Assembly (NCBI GenBank): GCA_017301995.1 | Contig: JAFLEH010000006.1 | Location: 62,001-126,000, forward strand | DNA length: 64,000 nucleotides | Direction of reading: 5' to 3' | Source: Verrucomicrobiota bacterium | GTDB lineage: Bacteria; Verrucomicrobiota; Verrucomicrobiia; Verrucomicrobiales; Akkermansiaceae | Shown here: one piece after another, positions 34,408-40,885 of the stretch | Layout of the letters: every line of letters begins with the position of its first letter | How positions within the stretch are numbered: the stretch's first letter is position 1 | Notes under the pieces: generated by a model | Databases searched by the model: none | What the model saw: the letters and a program-made list of their open reading frames with translations, nothing else | Told to the model about the DNA's origin: nothing | Translations under genes and position numbers: made by a program

Positions 34408-35109
34408 TCACCCGCCAATCGGGCGGTTGATCTGGATGGTGCGGCCCTTGGTCTCACCGGCGAAGTAGCTTGAAGAATCCACCCGGCGGGCGCGGGCGGC
34501 ACGGGTGCGGAGCTTGCCGTAGTGGTCATCAACGTAGCGGGCGATGACCGCCGTCTGATCCACCACCGCCAGGGCGTAAGACTTCTGTTGGTCGGCGGCG
34601 TAGGCCTGTTCGGCCCGTTGCTTTGCCGTCTTGAGTTCGGCGTTGATCCCATCACGCAGGCCCCGGTAGTAGGACGCCTTGTCGGGGTTGGTCCGCGTCC
34701 GCTTGAACTCATTCCAACAGCGGAAGAATGTCTCGCGCAGGTAGTTGAAGGCGTAGATGGCGAAGTCCACATCCTCGGGGGCACCGATGATGTCCACCGG
34801 GGTGCCTTTGCCACCCGGCATCAGGATGGTCCGCACGTTGAAGTGGGCTTGCAGCAGCGAGAGGATCATCAGGTCGGCCGGGTTGAGCGTCTTGGGAAGA
34901 TCGACCTTGCCCTTGTCCACGGTGAATGACGCGGTGGCCGATTCGCCGTGTTCCATGCGGAACAAAACCGAGTCGATGTTGTGGCGGGTCATGAGTTCCT
35001 GCGCCTTGGCGAGCGCCACCTTCGCCTCGTTCTCGGTTGCGCCCCGGGACCTGTCGGCCAGCCGGAGCAGTTTGCGGACTTTATCGAGGATGTCTGATTG
35101 CGGTTTCAT
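34408..35109 (-). CDS. DUF2786-domain protein
   Basis: 233 residues from ATG 35109 (MKPQSDIL); the longer frame overlaps the upstream gene. Residues 5-50 match DUF2786: LDKVRKLLRLADRSRGATEN followed by AKVALAKAQELMTRHNID. A central helical region (residues 90-190) and a basic C-terminal tail follow. DUF2786 proteins occur widely on phages and integrative elements; their biochemical role is not established. Probably part of the mobile-element backbone. Confidence 0.75.
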   Translation of the reverse strand: MKPQSDILDKVRKLLRLADRSRGATENEAKVALAKAQELMTRHNIDSVLFRMEHGESATASFTVDKGKVDLPKTLNPADLMILSLLQAHFNVRTILMPGGKGTPVDIIGAPEDVDFAIYAFNYLRETFFRCWNEFKRTRTNPDKASYYRGLRDGINAELKTAKQRAEQAYAADQQKSYALAVVDQTAVIARYVDDHYGKLRTRAARARRVDSSSYFAGETKGRTIQINRPIGG

Positions 35110-35128
35110 GGAGTCCACGGGTGCTAGG

Positions 35129-35419
35129 TTAGATTTCTTCGTCTGGCAGTCCGGTGGTGATGACATTCACCGGTATGTGGGTGGAGCCGCCGGTGCCGCA
35201 GAGATCGCAGTAGCGGATTCTTGCGGCTTTGAGTTCAGCGCGGGCGGTGTCGATGTCGTCCCATTCTTCCAGCCATTGGCGGCGGGGACGACCGGCGAGG
35301 ACCGAGCCGCGCCCGTAGGTCGAGTGGCCGTAAAGCGTCGGCTTGTTGGAACGGTAGGTTTCGCCGCGTCCGAATTCGAGGGTCAGGCGGCGGTGTTGTT
35401 TGATGTATTCGATGTCCAT
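35129..35419 (-). CDS. Small protein with CxxC pair, function unknown
   Basis: 96 residues, ATG 35419, preceded by A/C-rich leader ending CCACC. Basic N-terminal half (KQHRRLTLEFGRGETYRSNK) and a single C-x2-C near residue 72 (YCDLCGTGG), which could bind metal only with partners elsewhere. Short gap (about 20 bp) to the DUF2786 gene. No family recognised. Confidence 0.55.
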   Translation of the reverse strand: MDIEYIKQHRRLTLEFGRGETYRSNKPTLYGHSTYGRGSVLAGRPRRQWLEEWDDIDTARAELKAARIRYCDLCGTGGSTHIPVNVITTGLPDEEI

Positions 35420-35425
35420 GGTGGT

Positions 35426-35644
35426 TCAGTGGTTGGTGGTTGCGTGTTGTATCATTTCGGCGGTGACCAGTTCGGTTGGAATGATCCCCCCGTGCGGCCA
35501 TTCGACAGGCCGGATGAATCCCCGGTCGCCGTTCCATTCGGCAATGACGTGGAGCTTGTCGTCTCCGTCCCACTCGGGGCGGATCAGGACCAACATGCCG
35601 GTGATAAATGGGGAGTCATCAGTGTTTGGCGTTGTTGCCTTCAT
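35426..35644 (-). CDS. Small protein, function unknown (shared leader)
   Basis: 72 residues from ATG 35644 (MKATTPN) or 84 from 35680. The in-frame upstream block (MDMIDRYDRSVT) closely matches the one before the gene at 36723 (MDTTDRHGRSVT), so either the leader is translated or it is a duplicated regulatory block. The body is a beta-rich fold of unknown family (GMLVLIRPEWDGDDKLHVI). Confidence 0.55.
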   Translation of the reverse strand: MKATTPNTDDSPFITGMLVLIRPEWDGDDKLHVIAEWNGDRGFIRPVEWPHGGIIPTELVTAEMIQHATTNH

Positions 35645-35700
35645 CGTCACTGATCTGTCATATCGGTCGATCATGTCCATGTCTTTTTTCGTCTTTCTTT
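35642..35700 (-). repeat. Leader repeat copy 1
   Basis: Read on the minus strand it contains GACGAAAAAAGACATGGACA, then a conserved stretch ending CAGATCAGTGACGATGAAG just at the start codon at 35644. Matches copy 2 at about 80 percent over the second half, and copy 3 in the GAAAAAAGACATGGACAT box. Confidence 0.7.
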
Positions 35701-35716
35701 CGTAGGGCTGGATCGC

Positions 35717-36493
35717 CTATTCATAATCCCTAACCGCAAGGAAAGTCGGGAACCTCGGGATACCGTCCGGAGTCAGCTCGAAGTATCTAACGGTCACCAC
35801 TGCACCGATGGCCGGCGGGTGTTCGCGCTGTTCGTCGGTAAACCCGGAGCCGGCGCGGAACGTCTTGCCGTCCCGGAGTTGGCAGACCAGCGCCCCGAGC
35901 CGCCCCTCGTGTTTGCCTTCGCCAGGTTGGTGACCAATCACCGTGGCCTCGTCGTCGATGAACCGCTTGAGTTTCCGCAGGTGGGGCGACCGCCTGGGTT
36001 CATAGGGCGACCGCGGAGCGCGGAGCATCACGCCCTCGCCCTTGAGGCTGAGGATGGACCGCTCGAATTCATCCAGCGATTCACGGGACCGGCAATGAAC
36101 TTGCTCGACGATGGCAACGTGAGCCGGGAGCTTGAGACCTAGCAGGAAGCGGTGGCGGTCCTCGAAGGCATCGTCATGCTGGATGTCGAAGACCAAATAG
36201 TGGACGCTTGCCCAGTCGGCAGTGGCAGAGCGCACGATGGACACCGTCTCGTTGAACTTCCCGCGTCCGACGAACAGCTCACCGTCCAGCGGCAGGGCGG
36301 GCAGTTCAGCCTTGAACCATGCCGGGGCATGGAAGATGTTGCCGCCACGGGAGCGGAAGTGTTCGCCGTCCCAGATGGCGCGAACGCCGTCGAGCTTTTC
36401 GGACATCCACCAACCGTCGGGCCGGGTGCCAGGTGTCCAGTTCTTCGCCAGCATGGCCGGCCGGATCGCGATTGCTTGTGCTGTGGTATTCAT
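35717..36493 (-). CDS. Minimal ATP-dependent DNA ligase
   Basis: 258 residues. Nucleotidyltransferase motifs: SEKLDGVRAI (K33, motif I), LPLDGELFVG (motif III-like), VHYLVFDIQ, GEGVMLRAP (motif IV) and LRKLKRF (motif V). The C-terminal part forms an OB fold (VIGHQPGEGKHEGRLGALVC). The size is at the lower end for bacterial ATP ligases (Lig E/phage type) and there is no signal peptide, so it acts on DNA in the cytoplasm, perhaps sealing nicks during element transfer or repair. It lies between small element genes. Confidence 0.9.
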   Translation of the reverse strand: MNTTAQAIAIRPAMLAKNWTPGTRPDGWWMSEKLDGVRAIWDGEHFRSRGGNIFHAPAWFKAELPALPLDGELFVGRGKFNETVSIVRSATADWASVHYLVFDIQHDDAFEDRHRFLLGLKLPAHVAIVEQVHCRSRESLDEFERSILSLKGEGVMLRAPRSPYEPRRSPHLRKLKRFIDDEATVIGHQPGEGKHEGRLGALVCQLRDGKTFRAGSGFTDEQREHPPAIGAVVTVRYFELTPDGIPRFPTFLAVRDYE

Positions 36494-36509
36494 AATGGCG
36501 GGTGGTGGG

Positions 36510-36710
36510 TCAATCGCGGCGGCGGCGGTTCCTGGCGTTGCTTGCGATGATCGCGGCGACCCGTTCGGTGGATCCGTCCGTGAGCCATGTCCCGGCCTGT
36601 TTGCGGCGTTCGATTTCGGCGAGGAGCGCCCGCCCGCTCGGGCTTGAGTCAGCGAAGCGGCGAGCCTCGTTCAATTGGGCGTCGGTCCATTTGGTGAAGT
36701 CGATGTTCAT
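36510..36710 (-). CDS. Small charged protein, function unknown
   Basis: 66 residues, ATG 36710, leader CTAACCTGATACACCA. Entirely helical-looking, with FTKWTDAQLNEARRFADSSP and an Arg-rich end. No family recognised. Confidence 0.5.
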   Translation of the reverse strand: MNIDFTKWTDAQLNEARRFADSSPSGRALLAEIERRKQAGTWLTDGSTERVAAIIASNARNRRRRD

Positions 36711-36722
36711 TGGTGTATCAGG

Positions 36723-37097
36723 TTAGATTCCGTTGATCCTCTGCCCGACCTCGCGGATGGCGCGGAGCACGCCGTCATGGCGGGCGCGTGACACGTCGTT
36801 GGTCCGGCCGCTCCAGTTGTCGTCGGCTCCGCGGACCGCCTGCTCCATCAGCCAGGCCTGGATTTCGTCGGCCCGGTCGATGGCGTTGAGGTGGATCACC
36901 ATCCGGAATACGGACAGGCGGCCTTCGAGTTCGGCCAGGGTGTTGAGGCGGCGGGCCAGGGACTTCGCGTCGGCGGACGGGGCGTCGCAGGCCAGGGCGG
37001 TGCGGGCTTCGGACAGGCTCACTTCGGCGGTGTCACGGAGGCGGGTGATGGCCGCCAGGGTGGCGGTTTCCAGTTCTGTTAGTGATGTTGCTTTCAT
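36723..37097 (-). CDS. Helical protein, function unknown (shared leader)
   Basis: 124 residues from ATG 37097 (MKATSLTEL) or 136 from 37133. Strongly helical with heptad-like spacing (LARRLNTLAELEGRLSVFRM). The upstream block matches that of 35644 (see the leader repeat). The promoter region is shared with the divergent amidoligase gene. Confidence 0.6.
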   Translation of the reverse strand: MKATSLTELETATLAAITRLRDTAEVSLSEARTALACDAPSADAKSLARRLNTLAELEGRLSVFRMVIHLNAIDRADEIQAWLMEQAVRGADDNWSGRTNDVSRARHDGVLRAIREVGQRINGI

Positions 37098-37135
37098 CGT
37101 TACTGATCTGCCATGTCGATCAGTTGTGTCCATGT
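37095..37135 (-). repeat. Leader repeat copy 2
   Basis: Minus strand: ACATGGACACAACTGATCGA, then CATGGCAGATCAGTAACGATG at the start codon of the 37097 gene. Compared with copy 1, three codons differ silently and four change amino acids, so both translation and DNA-level conservation are possible. Confidence 0.7.
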
Positions 37136-37191
37136 TTATCGGATAAAATCGGCGTGTTTTTTATCTGTCAAAGTTGGCGTGTTAGGGATGA

Positions 37192-37226
37192 TTGGCACGC
37201 ATCCTGCGGCACAGGATCCGTGCCAA
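37192..37226. promoter_or_regulatory. Large hairpin in divergent intergenic region
   Basis: TTGGCACGCATCCTG (37192-37206) pairs with CAGGATCCGTGCCAA (37212-37226) at 14 of 15 positions around a 5-base loop. Additional TGGCGT/ACGCCA arms flank it (37175-37180 and 37228-37233). It lies between the divergent genes at 37097 (minus) and 37314 (plus). It could be an operator, attenuator, terminator or protein-binding palindrome of the element. Confidence 0.75.
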
Positions 37227-37268
37227 TACGCCATCATTCCGGCCGACGAAAAAAAGACATATAATGAT

Positions 37269-37289
37269 GAAAAAAGACATGGACATCAG
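37269..37289 (+). repeat. Leader repeat copy 3
   Basis: Plus strand ATGAAAAAAGACATGGACAT, about 25 bases before the amidoligase start, matches the AAAGACATGGACAT box upstream of the minus-strand genes at 35644 and 37097. It also opens a nine-codon frame ending TGGTGA. Confidence 0.55.
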
Positions 37290-37313
37290 GTGGTGAAATG
37301 GCAGATATTACAC

Positions 37314-38120
37314 ATGACAACGCCAACCATGGACCGCCGCTTCGGAGTCGAGATCGAATTCCTCTCCACCATCACCGTCGATGCCGCACTCATGAGTCTA
37401 AGGGCCGCCGGGATCCAGGTCGAATACATGGGCTACACCCACCAGACCACGCCGCAGTGGAAGATCGTCACCGACGGCTCCTGCGGTTACGAACTGGTCA
37501 GCCCGGTCCTCGAAGGCGAGGCCGGTCTTGAGGAAGTCCGCATCGCCGCCGCCGCACTGGAAGCCGCCGGGGCACAGGTGGACCGGCGGTGCGGATTTCA
37601 TGTCCACTTCGACGCCAGCACGATGAAGCTAAAAGCCGTCAAGAACCTCTTCAAACTTTGGCTCAAATTCGAGGATGTCCTCGACACCTTCCAGCCGCAG
37701 TCCCGCCGGGGCAACTCCAACACCTACTGCCAGTCCAACCTCAAGGACCAATGCCGCGACGCCGCCGGCCACCGCGACGCCTGCCTGGCGATGTTCGAAG
37801 CAATCGACGCCTGCAAGGACATCGACCAGATGAAGGAACTCTATCCATGCCGCTACCGGAAGCTCAACATCCACAGCTTCTTCCGCCACCGCACACTTGA
37901 AGTCCGGCACCACTCGGGCACCACCGATCCCGAGAAGATCACCAACTGGGTCAGGCTGATGGCCCGCCTCTTCGACGCCGCCGAGGCCGCCGCCACGGTC
38001 AGGAACCGCCCGCAGGACACCGGCCTCGGGATCTCCCGCATGAAATGGTTTTGCCAGGCGGTCAACGCCACCGGACTCGTGAAATTCTACAAGGCTCGGG
38101 CAAAGAAGCTCGCCGCCTGA
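37314..38120 (+). CDS. Putative amidoligase (COOH-NH2 ligase family)
   Basis: 268 residues from ATG 37314 (MTTPTMDRRFGVEIEF). Family motifs: FGVEIEF, GSCGYELVSPVL, GFHVHFDAS and TLEVRHHSGTTDPEK, typical of 'putative amidoligase' proteins related to glutamine-synthetase-fold peptide ligases. The substrate is unknown; members occur on phages and genomic islands and probably ligate amino acids or modify peptides or surface polymers. It is the first gene of a small plus-strand group, divergent from the preceding genes. Longer in-frame starts exist (37113) but cross the hairpin region. Confidence 0.8.
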   Translation: MTTPTMDRRFGVEIEFLSTITVDAALMSLRAAGIQVEYMGYTHQTTPQWKIVTDGSCGYELVSPVLEGEAGLEEVRIAAAALEAAGAQVDRRCGFHVHFDASTMKLKAVKNLFKLWLKFEDVLDTFQPQSRRGNSNTYCQSNLKDQCRDAAGHRDACLAMFEAIDACKDIDQMKELYPCRYRKLNIHSFFRHRTLEVRHHSGTTDPEKITNWVRLMARLFDAAEAAATVRNRPQDTGLGISRMKWFCQAVNATGLVKFYKARAKKLAA

Positions 38121-38145
38121 CCCACCCCCAACCTATACCACCACC

Positions 38146-38385
38146 ATGAGCACCACATACCACACCATCGACGGGGCGACCTTCATCGCCACCGACCCGA
38201 CCGACCTGATGAACCAACTCCGGGCGGACAGCTTCAACCCGGAGAAGGATCTCAAGTCCTACTGCCGGGCCACCGCCCGCGCCAGCAAGATGCAGAACGG
38301 GAAACCGCACCGCCCGTGGCCGCCCGCCGCGCTGGTCGAAGACCTGATCGCCTCCGGACTCGTCACCCCGCAACCCAACCCCTGA
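38146..38385 (+). CDS. Small protein, function unknown
   Basis: 79 residues; start ATG 38146 preceded by CCTATACCACCACC, the A/C-rich leader type of this region. Pattern: beta-turn start (TTYHTIDGATFIATDPTDLM) and basic helical middle. It sits 25 bases after the amidoligase stop and just before the next gene, so it is likely co-transcribed. Confidence 0.6.
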   Translation: MSTTYHTIDGATFIATDPTDLMNQLRADSFNPEKDLKSYCRATARASKMQNGKPHRPWPPAALVEDLIASGLVTPQPNP

Positions 38386-38390
38386 CCGCC

Positions 38391-38669
38391 ATGCCATACC
38401 ACATGATGAGGCCGCGCTTCCCGCTCGGCCGCACGGTCGCCACCCCCGGTGCCATCGCGCTCGCAATCGACCTGGCATCCTACATGCGCCGCCACCACAG
38501 CGGCGACTGGGGCGACCTCTGCGACGAGGACAAGCAGGCAAACGAAGAGGCGCTGGTCCACGGCTTGCGGATTCTCAGCCACTACAAGCTCGGCGGCGGC
38601 CGACGGATCTACATCATCACCGAGGCTGATAGGTCGAGTACCTGTGTGCTCCTGCCTGAGGAGTATTGA
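38391..38669 (+). CDS. Conserved mobile-element protein
   Basis: 92 residues from ATG 38391, 5 bases after the previous stop; the longer frame from 38316 overlaps that gene. The sequence FPLGRTVATPGAIALAIDL, HHSGDWGDLCDEDKQANEEA and GGRRIYIITEADRSSTCVLL matches a family widespread on plasmids and integrative elements, often annotated 'plasmid-related protein'. Function unknown. Confidence 0.75.
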   Translation: MPYHMMRPRFPLGRTVATPGAIALAIDLASYMRRHHSGDWGDLCDEDKQANEEALVHGLRILSHYKLGGGRRIYIITEADRSSTCVLLPEEY

Positions 38670-38765
38670 GCCTATTCGACTGTCAGTGAATTGTCGCTTT
38701 CCGTAGCCTCGTTGCAACATCGACCATGTCCTTCCGAATGGAAGTGCGCAGGTAGGTGTCGTATT

Positions 38766-39821
38766 TCATGGCCGGCAGAATCCCTTCCATTCCCGCAGGG
38801 CTGCGGCCGCGTCCGGACCGCGCAGGCCGGTGCGCTGGAGGTCGAGGTAGATTTGAGCGTCGGTGGCTAGGGTCAGCCCGCTGCGGAGCTGAGTTTCGGT
38901 GAGGGGGCCATCTTCATCAGGCACGTGCAGCCAGAGTTTGCCACCCTCACTGACAGGACGAAGTCCGAGTTTCCCGAGCGCGGTGGCATCCGGCAGGCGC
39001 GAGACATAGGCGGAGGCGACGACGGGCTCGCTGAAGGGGTGGCGGATCCAGGCGGCGAGCCACTGGGTGAAGGCGATGGAGACCGCCTCGTCACGCGCCC
39101 ATTCCTGCAGGCGGTTGGCCAAGTCGAAGGGCGAACCAAGAGAACCGGCGTATAGGGTGGTGAGGTTGCGTTTGTGGAATTGGTCGGCAGCCGCCCAAGC
39201 GTCCAACAGGGCAAGGGTATCGAGGAGTCGGAATTCGCGGGCGCTCGATTTTTCCGCATATCCCTGGCTGATGAGATGCTGGACGATCCGGGAAACCAGG
39301 CCGGAGCTGGCCCCGGTGTGGGAAACGATTCCGGCTTGGGTCCAAAGCCGGTCGCGGTCCGTGAGCAGTCGGCGAACGATGCGGGCGCTCTTGCCGACGA
39401 AGATGTTACGCGGCTCCAGTGCGTATGAGAACGAGCGCCCGGGCAGAGCGCGGCGGTCCACGAGAATTCCCGGCGCGCGCAGCCAGGTCCGGCCATTCAG
39501 ATCGATGGCGGAGATCCCACGGGCCTTGCAGGATTCCAGCACCCGTGCGGACAGCTCGACCGTGACCAGCAACGGCTGGGGCGATTGGTCGGCAGACAGG
39601 GTTTCCACCCACGAAACGCTGGCCTTGAGTTCATACAGCGGAGTGAAGGCCAGCAGCCTGCCGTCGAATTCAAGTTCCACTCGGGAGGGGCGCTGGAATT
39701 CCTTGTCTTTCGGGAAATGCCAACGCAAGTCCGGGTCTTCCGAGAGCAACTCACGAAAATGGTGAACCAACTCGCTCTCTTGGCGAATGGCTGATTTCTT
39801 ACTGAAAATCAAATTCTTCAC
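38766..39821 (-). CDS. AbiEi-like (type IV antitoxin-like) winged-helix protein
   Basis: 351 residues if started at GTG 39821; ATG 39983 gives a longer, less convincing N-terminus. Features: PLLVTVELSARVLESCKARG, ISAIDLNGRTWLRAPGILVD, a winged helix around WTQAGIVSHTGASSGLVSRI and a long C-terminal domain (DLANRLQEWARDEAVSIAF). This matches proteins annotated as type IV toxin-antitoxin AbiEi-family. No partner of the AbiEii nucleotidyltransferase kind is visible next to it, so it may be an orphan or act as a regulator. Confidence 0.65.
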   Translation of the reverse strand: MKNLIFSKKSAIRQESELVHHFRELLSEDPDLRWHFPKDKEFQRPSRVELEFDGRLLAFTPLYELKASVSWVETLSADQSPQPLLVTVELSARVLESCKARGISAIDLNGRTWLRAPGILVDRRALPGRSFSYALEPRNIFVGKSARIVRRLLTDRDRLWTQAGIVSHTGASSGLVSRIVQHLISQGYAEKSSAREFRLLDTLALLDAWAAADQFHKRNLTTLYAGSLGSPFDLANRLQEWARDEAVSIAFTQWLAAWIRHPFSEPVVASAYVSRLPDATALGKLGLRPVSEGGKLWLHVPDEDGPLTETQLRSGLTLATDAQIYLDLQRTGLRGPDAAAALREWKGFCRP

Positions 39822-40291
39822 TGCGCGGTGAAAATGGCATTTACGGGTAAGAATGTAAGTATTTTCATTGAAAGCCGCAAAGTTTACCGAGCAATGAAGG
39901 GTGCCGATGGCGGTAAGAACTCTCCCTTCCGAGGCCTGCAAAGGTCGGTGCAGCGATGGGAAGTTCAAACCCCTACTTCCCACTTTACCAAGGCATGTTT
40001 CAGGGGCTCAATTCTCCGCAAGCCATTGGAGCAACTTGGCTTTCGGTGTGGCAGCGGGTGCCGTCCGGACCTCCGTTATGTGGGAAGTGCCATTGGCGCA
40101 TTCCACGGGAAATGGACACGGGTGGGGACAACCGGGCCATGAGGCGGCTGTTCTAACAGATTCCTTCATGCAACTTGATGCAGGAAGTCGCAGGATTGAG
40201 GCACAATCGCTGTGGTGCCATGAATGTGGCTGGATTTCACTCCTTCCGCTTCCTCTCTCATGCTGGATGAAACCCTACCGCCACGTGTCCA
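39822..40291. other. Non-coding stretch, about 470 bp
   Basis: No open frame here has coding character. The first 60 bases are AT-rich and probably hold the promoter of the AbiEi-like gene. The rest contains short ORFs without recognisable products. I see no RNA gene or repeat. Confidence 0.5.
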
Positions 40292-40795
40292 TCACGTCTC
40301 GTCATCACTCCGGCCCCTCCATAATCCACTTTCCGGTTCGAAGATAATGACACCCTGCTTGCGGGCGGAGCTGAATATCCTGTCGGCTTCATCGAGATCG
40401 CAGCGGTAACCCTCCGCCAGCCAGGCGAGGACTTCGCTGCGTTCCGGCGCGTGGGGTTCTGATCGATCCGGGTTGTGGCAAAGCGGGGGCATGTAGGCCA
40501 GTTCCGGCCACAGGTGGGAGTAGGGCGAGTTTGGCAGTTCCCATGTCTTGATCGGATCGTGCTGACAACCGCTCCACATCTTGGTGTCATGATCGAAATG
40601 GATTGCCCCGCCATTTGCCGCCGAATGAAAGACGTGGATGGCGTCCGCGAGTGCCAGACCGCATCGATTCCGGATGAAGGCGACGACTTCGCTGTTGTTG
40701 TAATCGAAGCGCTGGTCCCTCCTCGGCCAGTGCGACAGCTCCGGCATGTCTGCGATACGGCTCCAATGGTGCTTGTGTGAATTCTTTCGTCTCAT
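40292..40795 (-). CDS. Protein with internal duplication, function unknown
   Basis: 167 residues built of two similar units, about 8-72 and 92-160. Unit 1: HHWSRIADMPELSHW, SEVVAFIRNRCGLALADAIH and TKMWSG. Unit 2: HLWPELAYMPPLCHN, SEVLAWLAEGYRCDLDEADR and SGLWRG. The match of the first-unit start supports ATG 40795. The units look like small helical DNA- or protein-binding modules. No family recognised. Confidence 0.65.
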   Translation of the reverse strand: MRRKNSHKHHWSRIADMPELSHWPRRDQRFDYNNSEVVAFIRNRCGLALADAIHVFHSAANGGAIHFDHDTKMWSGCQHDPIKTWELPNSPYSHLWPELAYMPPLCHNPDRSEPHAPERSEVLAWLAEGYRCDLDEADRIFSSARKQGVIIFEPESGLWRGRSDDET

Positions 40796-40828
40796 TGATT
40801 TTGGCGGTTTGGTCTTCTGCTTTCGCTT

Positions 40829-40885
40829 TGCTGCAATGCTGCAACTGCAATATCCCCCCCTTACAGGGGGGGGATAGTTGCAGCG
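40829..40885. repeat. G-tract hairpin and GCTGCAA motif cluster
   Basis: CTGCAACTGCAATATCCCCC and a G-run followed by ATAGTTGCAG form an imperfect hairpin with C7/G7 arms, ending at the rep stop codon. Several GCTGCAA/TTGCAGC copies lie here and inside the rep 3' end, including an 18-base palindrome at 40996-41013 (GCTGCAATTGATTGCAGC). The hairpin may end rep transcription; the motif cluster could be iteron-like. Confidence 0.55.
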
